Of a DNA stretch of 64,000 nt, positions 8,383 to 17,230 are shown piece by piece. Position 1 is the first letter of the stretch. Each line of letters begins with the position of its first letter. The position numbers and the translations under genes are program-made. Source of the stretch: Hyphomicrobium sp. (GTDB taxonomy: Bacteria; Pseudomonadota; Alphaproteobacteria; Rhizobiales; Hyphomicrobiaceae); assembly GCA_002928515.1 (NCBI GenBank), contig PERI01000003.1:62001-126000 (forward strand). Direction: 5' to 3'. Under the pieces are notes generated by a model, which was given only the letters and a program-made list of their open reading frames with translations, was not told where the DNA came from and ran no database searches.

Positions 8383-8943
8383 CTAATGCGATTTGGCAGC
8401 ATGACCACCTTCGCTGCGGCCGAGCCGGTCAACGTAGGCAATGCCGACGGCTGACAAAATAAACATGCCATGGATGATGGTCTGCCACATGACACCGGCC
8501 TCGGTGTATTTGGCGCCCTCTGCGCCGAGGTTGCCAGCCTCGATAAAGGTTTTGAGCAGATGGATCGACGAGATGCCGATGATCGCCATGGCGAGCTTGA
8601 TCTTCAGCACGCTGGCGTTGACGTGATCGAGCCACTCGGGTTGATCGGGATGACCTTCGAGGCGTAAGCGGGAAACGAATGTTTCGTAGCCGCCGACGAT
8701 GACCATGACGAGAAGGTTCGAGATCATCACGACGTCGATGAGCGCCAAGACCAGCAGCATGATTTGCTGTTCGTTGAAATCGGTGGCGTGTGTGATGAGG
8801 TGCAACAACTCTTTGAGAAACAGCACGACATAAACGCACTGCGCTAAAATGAGACCGAGATACAACGGCACCTGGAGCCAACGCGAGCCGAAGATGAGCG
8901 AGGACAGAAATTTGCGGCTCGATTGTTCTTGGATTTGTGACAT
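8383..8943 (-). CDS. YqhA family (UPF0114) inner-membrane protein
   Basis: The 186-aa protein shows the YqhA layout: a short charged N-terminus, a helix with GSRWLQVPLYLGLILAQCVY, a second helix pair around LALIDVVMISNLLVMVIVGG, the conserved YETFVSRL segment, and a late helix SSIHLLKTFI. YqhA-family proteins have no established biochemical role. The start is ATG 8943. Confidence 0.85.
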   Translation of the reverse strand: MSQIQEQSSRKFLSSLIFGSRWLQVPLYLGLILAQCVYVVLFLKELLHLITHATDFNEQQIMLLVLALIDVVMISNLLVMVIVGGYETFVSRLRLEGHPDQPEWLDHVNASVLKIKLAMAIIGISSIHLLKTFIEAGNLGAEGAKYTEAGVMWQTIIHGMFILSAVGIAYVDRLGRSEGGHAAKSH

Positions 8944-9069
8944 TGGTCCCCGGCTCCGTTTTAAGCGCTGGAGCCTAGGTAGTTGCGACTCTGCAAGATT
9001 CCAAGCTGCAAATGGCGGCGCGACAATAGGTACGTGGGGGCTGCGAACCGTTGCAAAAAATTGTGGCTG

Positions 9070-9537
9070 TTAATCGCGGTAAGGGGATTTGGCGGGGTTG
9101 CCTGCCGTATCGGTCCAGATGTCGTCAGGCAATGCGCGGTCGCGATAGCAGACGCGACCATGATCGGGACATGTGATGATATCGATGGGTGCACGCGTGC
9201 CGACGACGAGGCAGCGTGTCGGCTGATCCGTTCGGTTGTGCAAGTAATGCCCAGTGGGTTCGCCCGCTTTGAAGGTGGCGGCGTCGCCGGGATGGAGGAT
9301 TATTTCGGTGTCGCCTTCGATCAGTGTGACTTCGCCGTCGAGCACATAGACCATTTCGTCTTCGGCGCTGTGCCAGTGTTTGATCGACGAGCGTGAGCCG
9401 GGCTGTAGCGTTTCAACCAGCGCGCCGAATTGCGTGAGGCCGCCCGCCTCGCTGATCCACTCGGATTTTTTGGCACCGAGGGGAAAGTCGGTGCCGTCGA
9501 TTTCGACGACAAGCTGAGCAGGAGTGAAGGCAGGCAT
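9070..9537 (-). CDS. cupin-domain protein
   Basis: A 155-aa single cupin. Motif 1 reads IKHWHSAEDEMVYVLDGEV (residues about 52-70, with the H-x-H-x4-E metal set) and motif 2 lies in HPGDAATFKAGEPTGHYL with its distal His. Such proteins bind Fe or Mn as small dioxygenases, isomerases or sensors. It ends 15 bases from the cytochrome b561 gene on the same strand, so the two are probably co-transcribed. Substrate unknown. Confidence 0.85.
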   Translation of the reverse strand: MPAFTPAQLVVEIDGTDFPLGAKKSEWISEAGGLTQFGALVETLQPGSRSSIKHWHSAEDEMVYVLDGEVTLIEGDTEIILHPGDAATFKAGEPTGHYLHNRTDQPTRCLVVGTRAPIDIITCPDHGRVCYRDRALPDDIWTDTAGNPAKSPYRD

Positions 9538-9552
9538 GACTATGCCTCCGGG

Positions 9553-10107
9553 CTACGACGGTTGCCGCGAGAACGGGAGCATGCGGCGCAAGGCGTTGTC
9601 TTTGAAGACGTAGTGATGGGCGAGGCCGGCAACGGCATGGAGTGCAATCAAGGCGTAGCCGATCTGGCCGTACGTGGTGTGAATGACTTCGACGCTCTCG
9701 GCGAAGTCTTTGTCCGGTGCGATCACCGGGGGGACTTCCAGGCCGAACCAGAACGGAATGCGTTCGCCCTCCCCGCTCAGCATGAGCACGCCGCCGATGG
9801 GCATGCCGATCATGAGCACATAGAGCGCGACGTGAACGATGCGCGATGCGATCCGTTGCCAACGCTGCGGCGGCGGGACCACCGGCGGCATCGTAGTCAG
9901 GAGACGCACGGCCAATCGTATCCAAACGAGAATGAACACCGTAAGGCCGAGCGTGTAATGCCAGGCTTTGATTTCGTCGCGTGCCTCGCTGCCGCGCGGG
10001 AAATATGCGCGCCCTTCGATGGCGACATAGACGGCTATGAGGAGCAGAAGCATGATCCAGTGCAGGGCGATGAGCAAAGAATTGCTGCGCGTTTGGGTGT
10101 GGGGCAA
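9553..10107 (-). CDS. cytochrome b561-family protein
   Basis: A 184-aa four-helix membrane cytochrome. Candidate haem ligands are H16 (ALHWIM), the WHY histidine near residue 50, HVAL in helix 3 and the His pair in ALHAVAGLAHHY in helix 4. Bacterial b561 proteins (CybB-like) pass electrons from ubiquinol or to oxidants such as superoxide. Helices span about 10-28, 47-68, 88-110 and 145-168. The downstream cupin gene follows closely. Confidence 0.88.
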   Translation of the reverse strand: MPHTQTRSNSLLIALHWIMLLLLIAVYVAIEGRAYFPRGSEARDEIKAWHYTLGLTVFILVWIRLAVRLLTTMPPVVPPPQRWQRIASRIVHVALYVLMIGMPIGGVLMLSGEGERIPFWFGLEVPPVIAPDKDFAESVEVIHTTYGQIGYALIALHAVAGLAHHYVFKDNALRRMLPFSRQPS

Positions 10108-10393
10108 GGTCTATCTCCCGGACTGCGATGCGCGTCTTTCGTGACGTTAGATATTAGCCAACATTGATTGAGTTGGCATGACATGCGGCAGAAAACATTG
10201 GGCCGGGGTACATGGCACCGGGTCAAACGTCACATAATAATGTTTTGAACGGACGTTGAACGCGTTGGCTTCGCGTTCTTGCGCGGAGCGACAATGGCTA
10301 TGCGGCGTCTATGATTATTTTTTGAGCGCGTGAACCAAAGCTGGCGACGGCGCGACTGAGTGATCAGGAGCAACAATGCCGTAGGAGGCGATC

Positions 10394-10678
10394 ATGTTGA
10401 AGCGCACTGCACTGTTTATTATTTTCGCGGGTTTTGGATTTATCGCAGCGTCGCACTTTGCGCATGCCGGTGGTCCGGCGTCGGGTTTGGTGTCGGCTGG
10501 TGAACATCAGTCCAGCATCCATCTGGTGCGCAAGGATCGCGCGCGTTCGCGGCTCAAGCTGAACTTCACGCAATCGGGCGGTGCTTGTGGCGTGTGGAAA
10601 TGCACCTGGCCGACGAGCGATGGCGGATGTCTCGTTTGGGAAAAGACCAAGTGCAAGACGATCAATCCGTTTGAGTGA
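10394..10678 (+). CDS. small secreted Cys-containing protein, unknown
   Basis: A 94-aa protein with a signal peptide (about residues 1-25, ending HFAHAG) and a mature part whose C-terminus has four cysteines (ACGVWKCTWPT, then GGCLVWEKTKC), suggesting two disulfides. AGGAGGCGATC directly upstream of ATG is a strong ribosome binding site. I do not recognise a family. Confidence 0.65.
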   Translation: MLKRTALFIIFAGFGFIAASHFAHAGGPASGLVSAGEHQSSIHLVRKDRARSRLKLNFTQSGGACGVWKCTWPTSDGGCLVWEKTKCKTINPFE

Positions 10679-10909
10679 TCGTGCCGCACTGTTGGGTATC
10701 GCGTCTCGGAAAATTCATAGTTCTATCGTGTGGTCCGTGCCGGAGATTTTCTGGCGCGGACTTCGCTGACTTATGCCGGGCAAGAGGCTAAGGCGTCAGC
10801 GACCTGTTTGTTGACGTGTATGCGGATGATCCGCAGCGTTTCCCACTCGTCCTGATGCTGCCTTGTTATTCGTTAAGTTCGACTCTCTTGGTAAAATGTT
10901 GAGGGCAGT

Positions 10910-11482
10910 ATGCGTAGTGTGGCTTTGGTTTTCGCGTTTGCGATTGTTTGCGTATCGACCGTGCCGGCGAGCGCTATCAGTTGGAGTGTGCAAATGAACT
11001 GCGCCAGCGACTACTATGCGTATTGCTCGAAGCATGTCGCCGGGTCGCCTGGATGCCACGCGTGCATGCGCTCAAACCGGCCGAAACTGTCGTCCGCATG
11101 TGTGAGCGCGCTGATTGATGACGGCGTATTGCCGAAGACAAACCGATCGCAGACGCAAACAACGCTCGCTGTGACGCGGGCGAGGCCTGCAAAGTCTTTA
11201 AGGCCAGTGCGCGTGACGAACCCGGCTGGCAAGCGTGCTATCGCCAAGGCCGTGACGGTGCCGCAGGGTTCACGTGGGGCGTTAGATGTTGCGAATGCCA
11301 GTGTCATTACGCGTGAGAAGCGACTTGCTCGTTCGACCAGACGCCAAACGTCGCGCCCGCAGAAATCGGACGATGTGACGTTGGCCGTGAATGCGCAAAC
11401 GTTCGAGGCGTTGAGGAACCGGCGGCCTTATTTCCTGCCGTCGTCAGAGTATCAGGCGACCGCGTCGATCTCCACGCCGTAG
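10910..11482 (+). CDS. secreted basic protein with N-terminal Cys-rich motif
   Basis: The 190-aa product has a signal peptide (residues about 1-23, ending ASAIS). Next comes a Cys-rich block with six cysteines between about residues 31 and 64 (NCASDYYAYCSKHVAG, then CHACMRSN and a later SACVSAL), reminiscent of the cysteine-rich repeats in Hyphomicrobiales secreted proteins. The rest is Arg/Lys/Thr-rich and probably disordered. The upstream region is ordinary and three REP-like elements follow the stop codon. Confidence 0.6.
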   Translation: MRSVALVFAFAIVCVSTVPASAISWSVQMNCASDYYAYCSKHVAGSPGCHACMRSNRPKLSSACVSALIDDGVLPKTNRSQTQTTLAVTRARPAKSLRPVRVTNPAGKRAIAKAVTVPQGSRGALDVANASVITREKRLARSTRRQTSRPQKSDDVTLAVNAQTFEALRNRRPYFLPSSEYQATASISTP

Positions 11483-11554
11483 GGGTGATGGTGGGGTAGG
11501 TTTGAGACGTGCGAGAATGACGGGGCGTCGTAGGCTGTAAAAAGTTTTCTTCAC

Positions 11555-11579
11555 GTCATCCCGGCGAAGGCCGGGATCC
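11555..11579. repeat. REP-like hairpin element, copy 1
   Basis: GTCATCCCGGCGAAGGCCGGGATCC: the internal arms CCCGGC and GCCGGG form the stem. This resembles short dispersed palindromes common between alphaproteobacterial genes. Copy 2 lies about 40 bases away in inverted orientation. Confidence 0.8.
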
Positions 11580-11616
11580 GTGCGCGTTTCAAGTTTTGTG
11601 CTGAACTTCGGCTTGC

Positions 11617-11645
11617 CCGGATCCCCGCCTTCGCGGGGATGACGG
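11617..11645. repeat. REP-like hairpin element, copy 2 (inverted)
   Basis: The sequence around GGATCCCCGCCTTCGCGGGG followed by ATGACG is a variant of copy 1 in the opposite orientation, with arms CCCCGC and GCGGGG. Copies 1 and 2 form an inverted pair. Confidence 0.8.
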
Positions 11646-11716
11646 GTGTGGGTGGCGTGGTGGAGTTTGACGTCAAGTCGTCGTGCCGCGAAATTACGTT
11701 TTTGGATATTTGTCGT

Positions 11717-11743
11717 GGGTCCCGGCCTTCGCCGGGATGACGG
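11717..11743. repeat. REP-like hairpin element, copy 3
   Basis: GTCCCGGCCTTCGCCGGGAT followed by GACGG has arms CCCGGC and GCCGGG and the same orientation as copy 2. It ends about 20 bases before the stop codon side of the AT-rich HEPN-like gene. Confidence 0.8.
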
Positions 11744-11763
11744 AATACTGATCGTTTTCGGCT

Positions 11764-12489
11764 TTACCACGCGATTTTAGCCCGACGCTTCTCTAGTTGC
11801 TCCAGCCACGTTATCAAATCTGGCTGCTGCACTCGCCAGTCTCGTGTTAAACTGACGATGGTGGGATAAGACATGGTCGATGTGACTGTACCGGAAGTGT
11901 ACGCATTATGGACTGTGTAGATATGATTGCGTGTGACTGCCTCGATGCTGTCCCTATAATTTTCTTTTAGCTCTTCGAGCGTGGGAATAATGGTGATCAA
12001 AACAGCATTTCCATAACGAATTGCTTCTTCGCGGGAAGCGACTTTGCCTTTGTGCACGACTTCATTTCTGAGCTTCACATATTCGTTTGATAATATCGGA
12101 GCAGTCATCCCTCTTTCAGCAAGATGCAGCATCATGTAAGCACCAAGTTGACGCTCTGACTGTTTTGATAGCTGCTTCCATGTGGTGTTGATAACTTCGT
12201 CACGGACGTTCTTATTTTTAAGAACTACTCGAATATAGAATTCTATAAAACGCTCTAATGAAGACGCAAACGAGACCACTGCTTCCCTAAAGTAGCCGTC
12301 TAAAATTGCGTTTGCCGCAAGTTCCATTAGATATTCGAAACGTTGTTCTTGCAGAGCGATGCGCGTCTCGTGCCCATTTCTACATTTCAGCTTGAAACTA
12401 CCATCGTCTTGGAGTTCAGCCATGTACCGAACATCATCAGGTTGACCGCTTTCCTGAAAGCAGACCATGCAAATTAGTCCAAGCCTCAT
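11764..12489 (-). CDS. zinc-ribbon/HEPN-like protein, probably acquired
   Basis: A 241-aa protein. C7-x2-C10 and C36-x3-H40 form a plausible N-terminal zinc site. A helical region (residues about 60-180) follows, with FREAVVSFASSLERFIEFYI and RNEVVH at 141-146, an R-x4-H motif typical of HEPN domains, many of which are RNases or toxin-like. ATG 12489 is used; GTG 12498 is also in frame. Its codons are much AT-richer than the neighbours (a sampled 60-base line is about 35% GC). It directly follows the thrS 3' fragment. The HEPN reading is inferred from a motif and helix pattern. Confidence 0.6.
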   Translation of the reverse strand: MRLGLICMVCFQESGQPDDVRYMAELQDDGSFKLKCRNGHETRIALQEQRFEYLMELAANAILDGYFREAVVSFASSLERFIEFYIRVVLKNKNVRDEVINTTWKQLSKQSERQLGAYMMLHLAERGMTAPILSNEYVKLRNEVVHKGKVASREEAIRYGNAVLITIIPTLEELKENYRDSIEAVTRNHIYTVHNAYTSGTVTSTMSYPTIVSLTRDWRVQQPDLITWLEQLEKRRAKIAW

Positions 12490-12633
12490 CCGCCGCACCG
12501 CAAATCTGGCGGCATAGCCTCGGATTTGAGGGATGCGAGAGCGGCGTCGAGAGAGACGACCGTTTGGTCTTGAGAGCCTAAGCGGCGGATGGAGACGTTG
12601 CGGGCGTCGGCATTGCGGAGGCCGATGGCGATA
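12486..12633 (-). pseudogene. duplicated 3' end of thrS
   Basis: Bases 12502-12633 match the 3' end of the intact thrS (13231-13362) at roughly 85-90% by eye. In frame it reads [20 protein letters not shown] and on through the ThrRS C-terminus to PPDL, then ends as RCGG-stop. The intact gene ends PPDLV. There is no start-side thrS sequence, so it is a fragment. It is the far boundary of the toxin-antitoxin insert. Confidence 0.85.
12502..12633. repeat. direct repeat, distal copy of thrS 3' end
   Basis: Same orientation as 13231-13362, separated by about 600 bases carrying the toxin-antitoxin genes. Differences are scattered rather than clustered, for example GCGAATGCGG against GCGAGAGCGG, so the copies diverged or have different origins. 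Confidence 0.85.
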
Positions 12634-12657
12634 AAGGGTTCTTGCGTTGGTAGCATC

Positions 12658-12951
12658 TCAGCGTATTTCATCCGTCTCTGGCTTGGTCCGCGCACCGTGG
12701 CGAATGTGCAGGATGATAACTTCGGTGTCGCGTATGGAATGATAAATCAGATATGGATATTGCACGACCTTGAGGACACGCACACGTTCGAAGTCAGACG
12801 CACGACCGATCATGGGATAGTCCGCGAGTAAGTCGATCGTATCGGCAATCGCGCGACGCACGCTTTCGGCTCCTTGTGGGCTCACGGAAAGCAAATAGTC
12901 TCGAATTTCAAAAAGGTCCGCCAGCGCCCGAGGGCTCAGCGTGACGATCAT
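12658..12951 (-). CDS. ParE/RelE-family toxin
   Basis: The 97-aa product begins MIVTLSPRALADLFEIRDYL and ends in the family motif HIRHGAR, with the strand LKVVQYPYLIYHS near residues 63-75. ParE toxins inhibit gyrase, whereas RelE relatives cleave mRNA; sequence alone favours the ParE-like branch but not firmly. ATG 12951 overlaps the antitoxin stop as ATGA, a classic toxin-antitoxin coupling. It lies between two copies of the thrS 3' end. Confidence 0.85.
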   Translation of the reverse strand: MIVTLSPRALADLFEIRDYLLSVSPQGAESVRRAIADTIDLLADYPMIGRASDFERVRVLKVVQYPYLIYHSIRDTEVIILHIRHGARTKPETDEIR

Positions 12952-13175
12952 GCCCAAGGCCGGCGTAGCAAGTCTTCAACCGCGTCATCCGGCGCGCGCT
13001 CGTCTCGATCGAGTTGGGCTAGCGCCTTTAGGATAGCCGCGCGGTGTTCGTGCGGCACGACAAACGGCTCAGCGATCTCGCCTGCGATTTCATTAAGCAC
13101 TCGCGCGGCGTAAGCCTGCCGGTCTGGCGGCAAGCGTTTTATTTTCTCGATGGCGCTTTCCAGCGATTTGATCAT
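12948..13175 (-). CDS. antitoxin partner of the ParE-like toxin
   Basis: A 75-aa protein with an amphipathic N-terminal part (MIKSLESAIEKIKRLPPDRQ) and an acidic C-terminal tail (RDERAPDDAVEDLLRR) that would cover the toxin. It precedes the toxin with a 4-base overlap. The fold class of the DNA-binding part is not clear to me. The two genes probably autoregulate. Confidence 0.75.
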   Translation of the reverse strand: MIKSLESAIEKIKRLPPDRQAYAARVLNEIAGEIAEPFVVPHEHRAAILKALAQLDRDERAPDDAVEDLLRRPWA

Positions 13176-13223
13176 GGTCGAAGGTTAGCACAAGATGCCC
13201 GCGCTGCAATGGCCACGACGCCA

Positions 13224-15167
13224 TCACACTAAATCTGGCGGCATCGCCTCGGATTTGAGGGATGCGAATGCGGCGTCGAGAGAGACGACTGTCTGATCTT
13301 GAGAGCCGAGGCGACGGATGGAGACGTTGCGGGCGTCGGCGTCGCGCAAGCCCACGGCGATGATGACGGGGACTTTGGCGAGCGAGTGCTCGCGCACTTT
13401 GTAGCCGATCTTTTCGTTGCGGAGGTCTGACTCGACGCGCAGGCCAGCCGCTTTGAACGCGGCGACAACTTCATTCGCATACGTGTCGGCTTCGCTGGTG
13501 ATGGTCGCGACCACGATCTGCAATGGTGCGAGCCACAACGGGAAATGACCGGCGAAGTTCTCGATCAAAATTCCGGTGAAGCGTTCGAGCGAACCGAACA
13601 TCGCGCGGTGGATCATCACCGGCGTTTTCTTTTGTGAGTGCTCGTCGATGTAGAAAGCGTCCAAGCGACCGGCGAGGTTGAAATCGACCTGGGTGGTGCC
13701 GCACTGCCATTCGCGGCCGATGGCATCGCGCAACACGTATTCGAGTTTGGGGCCGTAAAATGCCCCCTCGCCCGGCTGCAACGCGGTTTTGACGCGGCCG
13801 TTCGATTGCCGTTTCACTTCGTCGAGCACATCGCCCAACGCCTTCTCGGCTTTGTCCCAGAGATGATCGGCGCCGACGCGCTTTTCAGGCCGCGTCGAGA
13901 GCTTGATGAAAATATCTTCGAAGCCGAAGTCTTTGTAGATCGCCAACATCAGATCGTTGATCTTGAGACATTCCTCCATGATCTGATCTTCGGTGATGAA
14001 TATGTGCGCGTCGTCCTGCGTGAAGTGGCGCACGCGCAGCATGCCGTGCAGCGCGCCAGATGGCTCATAGCGATGCACCTTGCCGAACTCGGCGATTTTG
14101 AGCGGCAGATCGCGATAGCTTTTCAGACCGTGCTTATAAATTTGCACGTGGCCGGGACAGTTCATCGGCTTGCAGCAGAACACGCGCTCGTCGGGAAGCG
14201 TGGTCGTAAACATGTTCTCGCCGTAGTTTTCCCAGTGACCGGAGAGCTCCCAGAAGTGTTTCTCCATCATGTCGGGCGAATTGACTTCCATATATCCGGC
14301 GCGTTCCTGGGCGCGACGCATGTAGGCGATCAGTGTCTGGAATAGTGTCCAGCCCTTTGCATGCCAGAACACAGAGCCCGGCGCTTCTTCCTGGAAATGG
14401 AACAGGTCCATTTCGCGTCCGAGTTTGCGATGGTCGCGCTTTTCAGCTTCTTCGAGTTGTTTGAGATATGCGTCGAGATCTTCCTGGGTTGCCCATGCGG
14501 TGCCGTAGATGCGCTGGAGCTGCGGGTTGTTTGAATCGCCGCGCCAATACGCACCGGCAAATTTTTGCAGCTTAAAGGCTTTGCCGATTGCGCCCGTGGA
14601 TGTCATGTGCGGGCCACGGCACAGATCGAGCCACGTGCCTTGGCTGTAGATTTTCAAATCTTGATCTTCGGGGATGGCATCGACGAGTTCGATTTTGAAC
14701 AGCTCGCCTTTGGCGCGGAAGAACTCTTTCGCTTTGTCGCGCGACCATAGCTCTTTGGTGAAAGGCGCGTTCTTGGCGATGATCTCGTGCATCTTCTTTT
14801 CGATTTTCGCGAGATCGTCCGGCAAAAACGGTTCGGCCTTGGCGAAGTCGTAGAAGAAGCCGTTGTCGATGACCGGGCCGATGGTGACTTGCGTGCCGGG
14901 CCACAGCGCCTGCACAGCTTCGGCCATGACGTGGGCCGCGTCGTGGCGGATGAGTTCGAGGGCGGCCGCATCGGTACGGGCGACGAAATTGATCGATGAG
15001 TCTTTGGTGATCGGGTCCGACAGGTCGCTCAAGACGCCATCGAGTTGCATGGCGACCGTGCGCTTTGCGAGCGATGGCGAGATGCTTTTTGCGACTTCAA
15101 AGCCTGTCGTGCCGGATGCGATCTTGCGCTGCGCACCGTCGGGAAAAGTCAGCGTGATGTCGCTCAT
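13224..15167 (-). CDS. thrS: threonyl-tRNA synthetase
   Basis: A 647-aa class II synthetase that charges tRNA-Thr. Order: TGS domain (about 1-62), editing domain with HDAAH (H-x3-H) and CRGPH (C-x3-H), catalytic core with NCPGH (zinc Cys) and motif 2 [15 protein letters not shown], and a C-terminal anticodon-binding domain from about 545. All key motifs are intact, so the enzyme should be active and edit Ser-tRNA. Its last 130 bases are duplicated downstream. The start is ATG 15167. Confidence 0.97.
   Translation of the reverse strand: MSDITLTFPDGAQRKIASGTTGFEVAKSISPSLAKRTVAMQLDGVLSDLSDPITKDSSINFVARTDAAALELIRHDAAHVMAEAVQALWPGTQVTIGPVIDNGFFYDFAKAEPFLPDDLAKIEKKMHEIIAKNAPFTKELWSRDKAKEFFRAKGELFKIELVDAIPEDQDLKIYSQGTWLDLCRGPHMTSTGAIGKAFKLQKFAGAYWRGDSNNPQLQRIYGTAWATQEDLDAYLKQLEEAEKRDHRKLGREMDLFHFQEEAPGSVFWHAKGWTLFQTLIAYMRRAQERAGYMEVNSPDMMEKHFWELSGHWENYGENMFTTTLPDERVFCCKPMNCPGHVQIYKHGLKSYRDLPLKIAEFGKVHRYEPSGALHGMLRVRHFTQDDAHIFITEDQIMEECLKINDLMLAIYKDFGFEDIFIKLSTRPEKRVGADHLWDKAEKALGDVLDEVKRQSNGRVKTALQPGEGAFYGPKLEYVLRDAIGREWQCGTTQVDFNLAGRLDAFYIDEHSQKKTPVMIHRAMFGSLERFTGILIENFAGHFPLWLAPLQIVVATITSEADTYANEVVAAFKAAGLRVESDLRNEKIGYKVREHSLAKVPVIIAVGLRDADARNVSIRRLGSQDQTVVSLDAAFASLKSEAMPPDLV
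13231..13362. repeat. direct repeat, proximal copy inside thrS 3' end
   Basis: This is the part of the intact thrS that recurs at 12502-12633. The reading frame continues through it to a normal stop, so the intact gene carries the complete 3' end after whatever event created the duplication. Confidence 0.85.
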
Positions 15168-15270
15168 CGTCGTGCTCCTTTGCTCACTCGCCGCGTACCA
15201 ACCGGCGTAAGACTGATGTTGTGGCGGGTTTGGCGCGACAGGCCTTGAGCTGTCAAGGGCAGAAACGACA

Positions 15271-15300
15271 ACGCCGCCCCGGAGCGAACCAGAGCGGCGT
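15271..15300 (-). terminator. weak terminator-like hairpin after the hydrolase
   Basis: ACGCCGC at 15271-15277 pairs with GCGGCGT at 15294-15300. On the minus strand it follows the alpha/beta hydrolase stop and is followed by TGTCGTTTCT rather than a clean T-tract. It lies between that gene and thrS. Confidence 0.35.
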
Positions 15301-15324
15301 AAGGCTATTAGATTTCAGGCGCTG

Positions 15325-16194
15325 TTATTCAGCGGCGCGTGAGGCTGAACGGCGGCGGCCTTCGGCGAATTCGGCGATGTCTTCGTTCAAGATCACGGAA
15401 TGGGTGTAATGCAGACCGTGGGGTGCGCCGGGATAGGTTTTGTAAAGTGCGCCGGGGATAAGTTTGGCGGCGATATCGCCCGAGACGCCGATCGGCACGG
15501 TGGCATCGTCCTCGCCGTGGATGACGAGCGTTGGAATTTTGATCGCGGCGGCTTCTGTTCGGAAGTCGGTCGATGAAAAGGCCGTGACGCAATCGAGCGT
15601 CGCTTTTGGCGAGGCTTGCATGGCGAGTTCGCAATTGGACGCAAGCATCGCGTTGCTGACAGGCGATGAGAGTAGTGTGACACCATAGAATTTTTTGGTG
15701 AAGTCGGTGAGAAAGCCGGGGCGATCTTTTCTCAAGCCCTCCTTCATTTCGTCGAACGCCGTTTCATCGACCCCGTTGGGGTTGTCGTCGGTCTTGAGCA
15801 GGAAGGGGATAATCGAGGCGACAAGAATGGCACTCGTGACCCGGCCTTTGGCATTGTGGCGGGCGAGATATTCGACGACTTCGCCGCCACCCATCGAGAA
15901 GCCGACGAGCGTTACGTCTTGCACGTCGAGTTTGTCGAGGAAGGCCGCCAGGTCGGCGCCCATAGTTTTGTAGTCGTATCCAGAATAGGGCTTGTCGGAG
16001 TGGCCGAAGCCGCGACGGTCATAGGCAATGCAGCGGAAGCCGCGTTCGGTCAGATCGACCATCTGATATTCCCACATGGCGGAACTGAGTGGCCAGCCGT
16101 GAATGAAAACAATCGGTTTGCCGTTGCCGTGCGATCCTGGATTCCAGTCTTGGACGTAAAGACGGACGCCGTCTTTGGTTTCGATAAAACTCAT
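15325..16194 (-). CDS. alpha/beta hydrolase, chloroperoxidase-like
   Basis: A 289-aa alpha/beta-hydrolase with the oxyanion motif FIHGWPLS, nucleophile elbow VGFSMGGGEV, acidic residue in IHGEDDATVP and terminal histidine in GAPHGLHYTH, the full triad. The closest recognisable group is the non-haem chloroperoxidase/esterase family; substrate is unknown. ATG 16194 follows CAGGAGTT. An upstream frame to 16272 is extra and unlike the family. Confidence 0.88.
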   Translation of the reverse strand: MSFIETKDGVRLYVQDWNPGSHGNGKPIVFIHGWPLSSAMWEYQMVDLTERGFRCIAYDRRGFGHSDKPYSGYDYKTMGADLAAFLDKLDVQDVTLVGFSMGGGEVVEYLARHNAKGRVTSAILVASIIPFLLKTDDNPNGVDETAFDEMKEGLRKDRPGFLTDFTKKFYGVTLLSSPVSNAMLASNCELAMQASPKATLDCVTAFSSTDFRTEAAAIKIPTLVIHGEDDATVPIGVSGDIAAKLIPGALYKTYPGAPHGLHYTHSVILNEDIAEFAEGRRRSASRAAE

Positions 16195-16404
16195 GATTTT
16201 AACTCCTGGTTGACCATCGAACAGGCAGCGGGACGGTGCATAGGCGCTGCACGCCTTGAAATGAATGGTCAAAAATTAACGCCACCGGCCCACGCCAGTT
16301 CCAATTCGAAGCTGCCCGTTAGTTACAATTTTATGGAATTTGAAGGGTTGCTGTTCATGTTGACGCGGTAGTTTAACGGCGCATTGACCGTCGAGGGGCA
16401 GATG

Positions 16405-16899
16405 ATGGCCGCGCCGAAACTTCTAATTCGCAAACGCATGCAATCCATTCAGGGTCGCGTGCGTCCGTGCGGGCATGTGCAGGCCTTGGTCGATCCGGCA
16501 TTGCAAGCGTTGCTGGAGGAACATTTTCTGGCAGAGGCGTTGTTCCGGCGTTCGGCCTACTCGGCGAGCTGGCCTGCAGGCGCGATTGCTATTCCAGCGG
16601 CGCTTGCACCTGCCATGGGATCGTTTTTAAAAAATGACGCCTGCCCGGAAATTACCGTCAAGACGATGCTGTCGGGTCAGCATTATCAAGGCGCGACGAT
16701 CTGGGAATTGATGTGCTTTGAATTGGTCGCGAAGCTATCGTTCGACAATATGTTGGCTTTGATCGAAAGCGTTTCGCAATTTTCTCACGACGTCATTTAT
16801 TCTGGCCCGACATCTTTGGTGGTGGACGATGTGTGCGCGTTCGAACGCGATGCAGAGCTGGACCAGCCTATTTTGAGCGCTTCGGAATTAGCGGCTTAA
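16405..16899 (+). CDS. hypothetical protein
   Basis: A 164-aa frame with GAGGGG upstream of the paired ATGs at 16402/16405. The sequence is largely helical and Ala/Leu-rich, with PCGHVQALVDPALQALLEE near the start and a segment SFLKNDACPEITVKTML. There is no signal peptide or membrane helix and no motif that I recognise. It is convergent with yidD. Confidence 0.55.
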   Translation: MAAPKLLIRKRMQSIQGRVRPCGHVQALVDPALQALLEEHFLAEALFRRSAYSASWPAGAIAIPAALAPAMGSFLKNDACPEITVKTMLSGQHYQGATIWELMCFELVAKLSFDNMLALIESVSQFSHDVIYSGPTSLVVDDVCAFERDAELDQPILSASELAA

Positions 16900-16915
16900 G
16901 CGCATTGTGCGCAGA

Positions 16916-17230
16916 TTACGATTGCAAATGACGGCCTGACCAACGACCGTAGCGCCACGGCGTCCAAGCGTGATGTTCATGGCGGATGTCAGGGACTGGA
17001 TCGACGCCGGATGTTCCACGCGGGCCGCAACGGACCAAGCGTGAGAGTGTCAGCCAGCCGCCACGCCAAGCGCCGTTGGTTTCAATGGCGTCAAGCGCGT
17101 AGGATGAGCACGTTGGGTAATGACGACATTGCCATCCGACGAGCGGTTTGAATGTCACGCGATACAGATGGATTGGCGCTTTCAGCGCCGACTTACAAAC
17201 GTGATGGGCGATGTCGCGTGCGCTGGTCAT
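16916..17230 (-). CDS. yidD: membrane protein insertion efficiency factor YidD
   Basis: A 104-aa protein with the YidD core (LYRVTFKPLVGWQCRHYPTC followed by SSYALDAI) and a conserved RCGPRGTSGVDPVP segment. YidD assists YidC-dependent membrane protein insertion at the inner membrane. It starts 4 bases inside the scaffold gene (ATGA overlap), so the two are translationally coupled. The His/Trp-rich tail is normal for the family. Confidence 0.93.
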   Translation of the reverse strand: MTSARDIAHHVCKSALKAPIHLYRVTFKPLVGWQCRHYPTCSSYALDAIETNGAWRGGWLTLSRLVRCGPRGTSGVDPVPDIRHEHHAWTPWRYGRWSGRHLQS

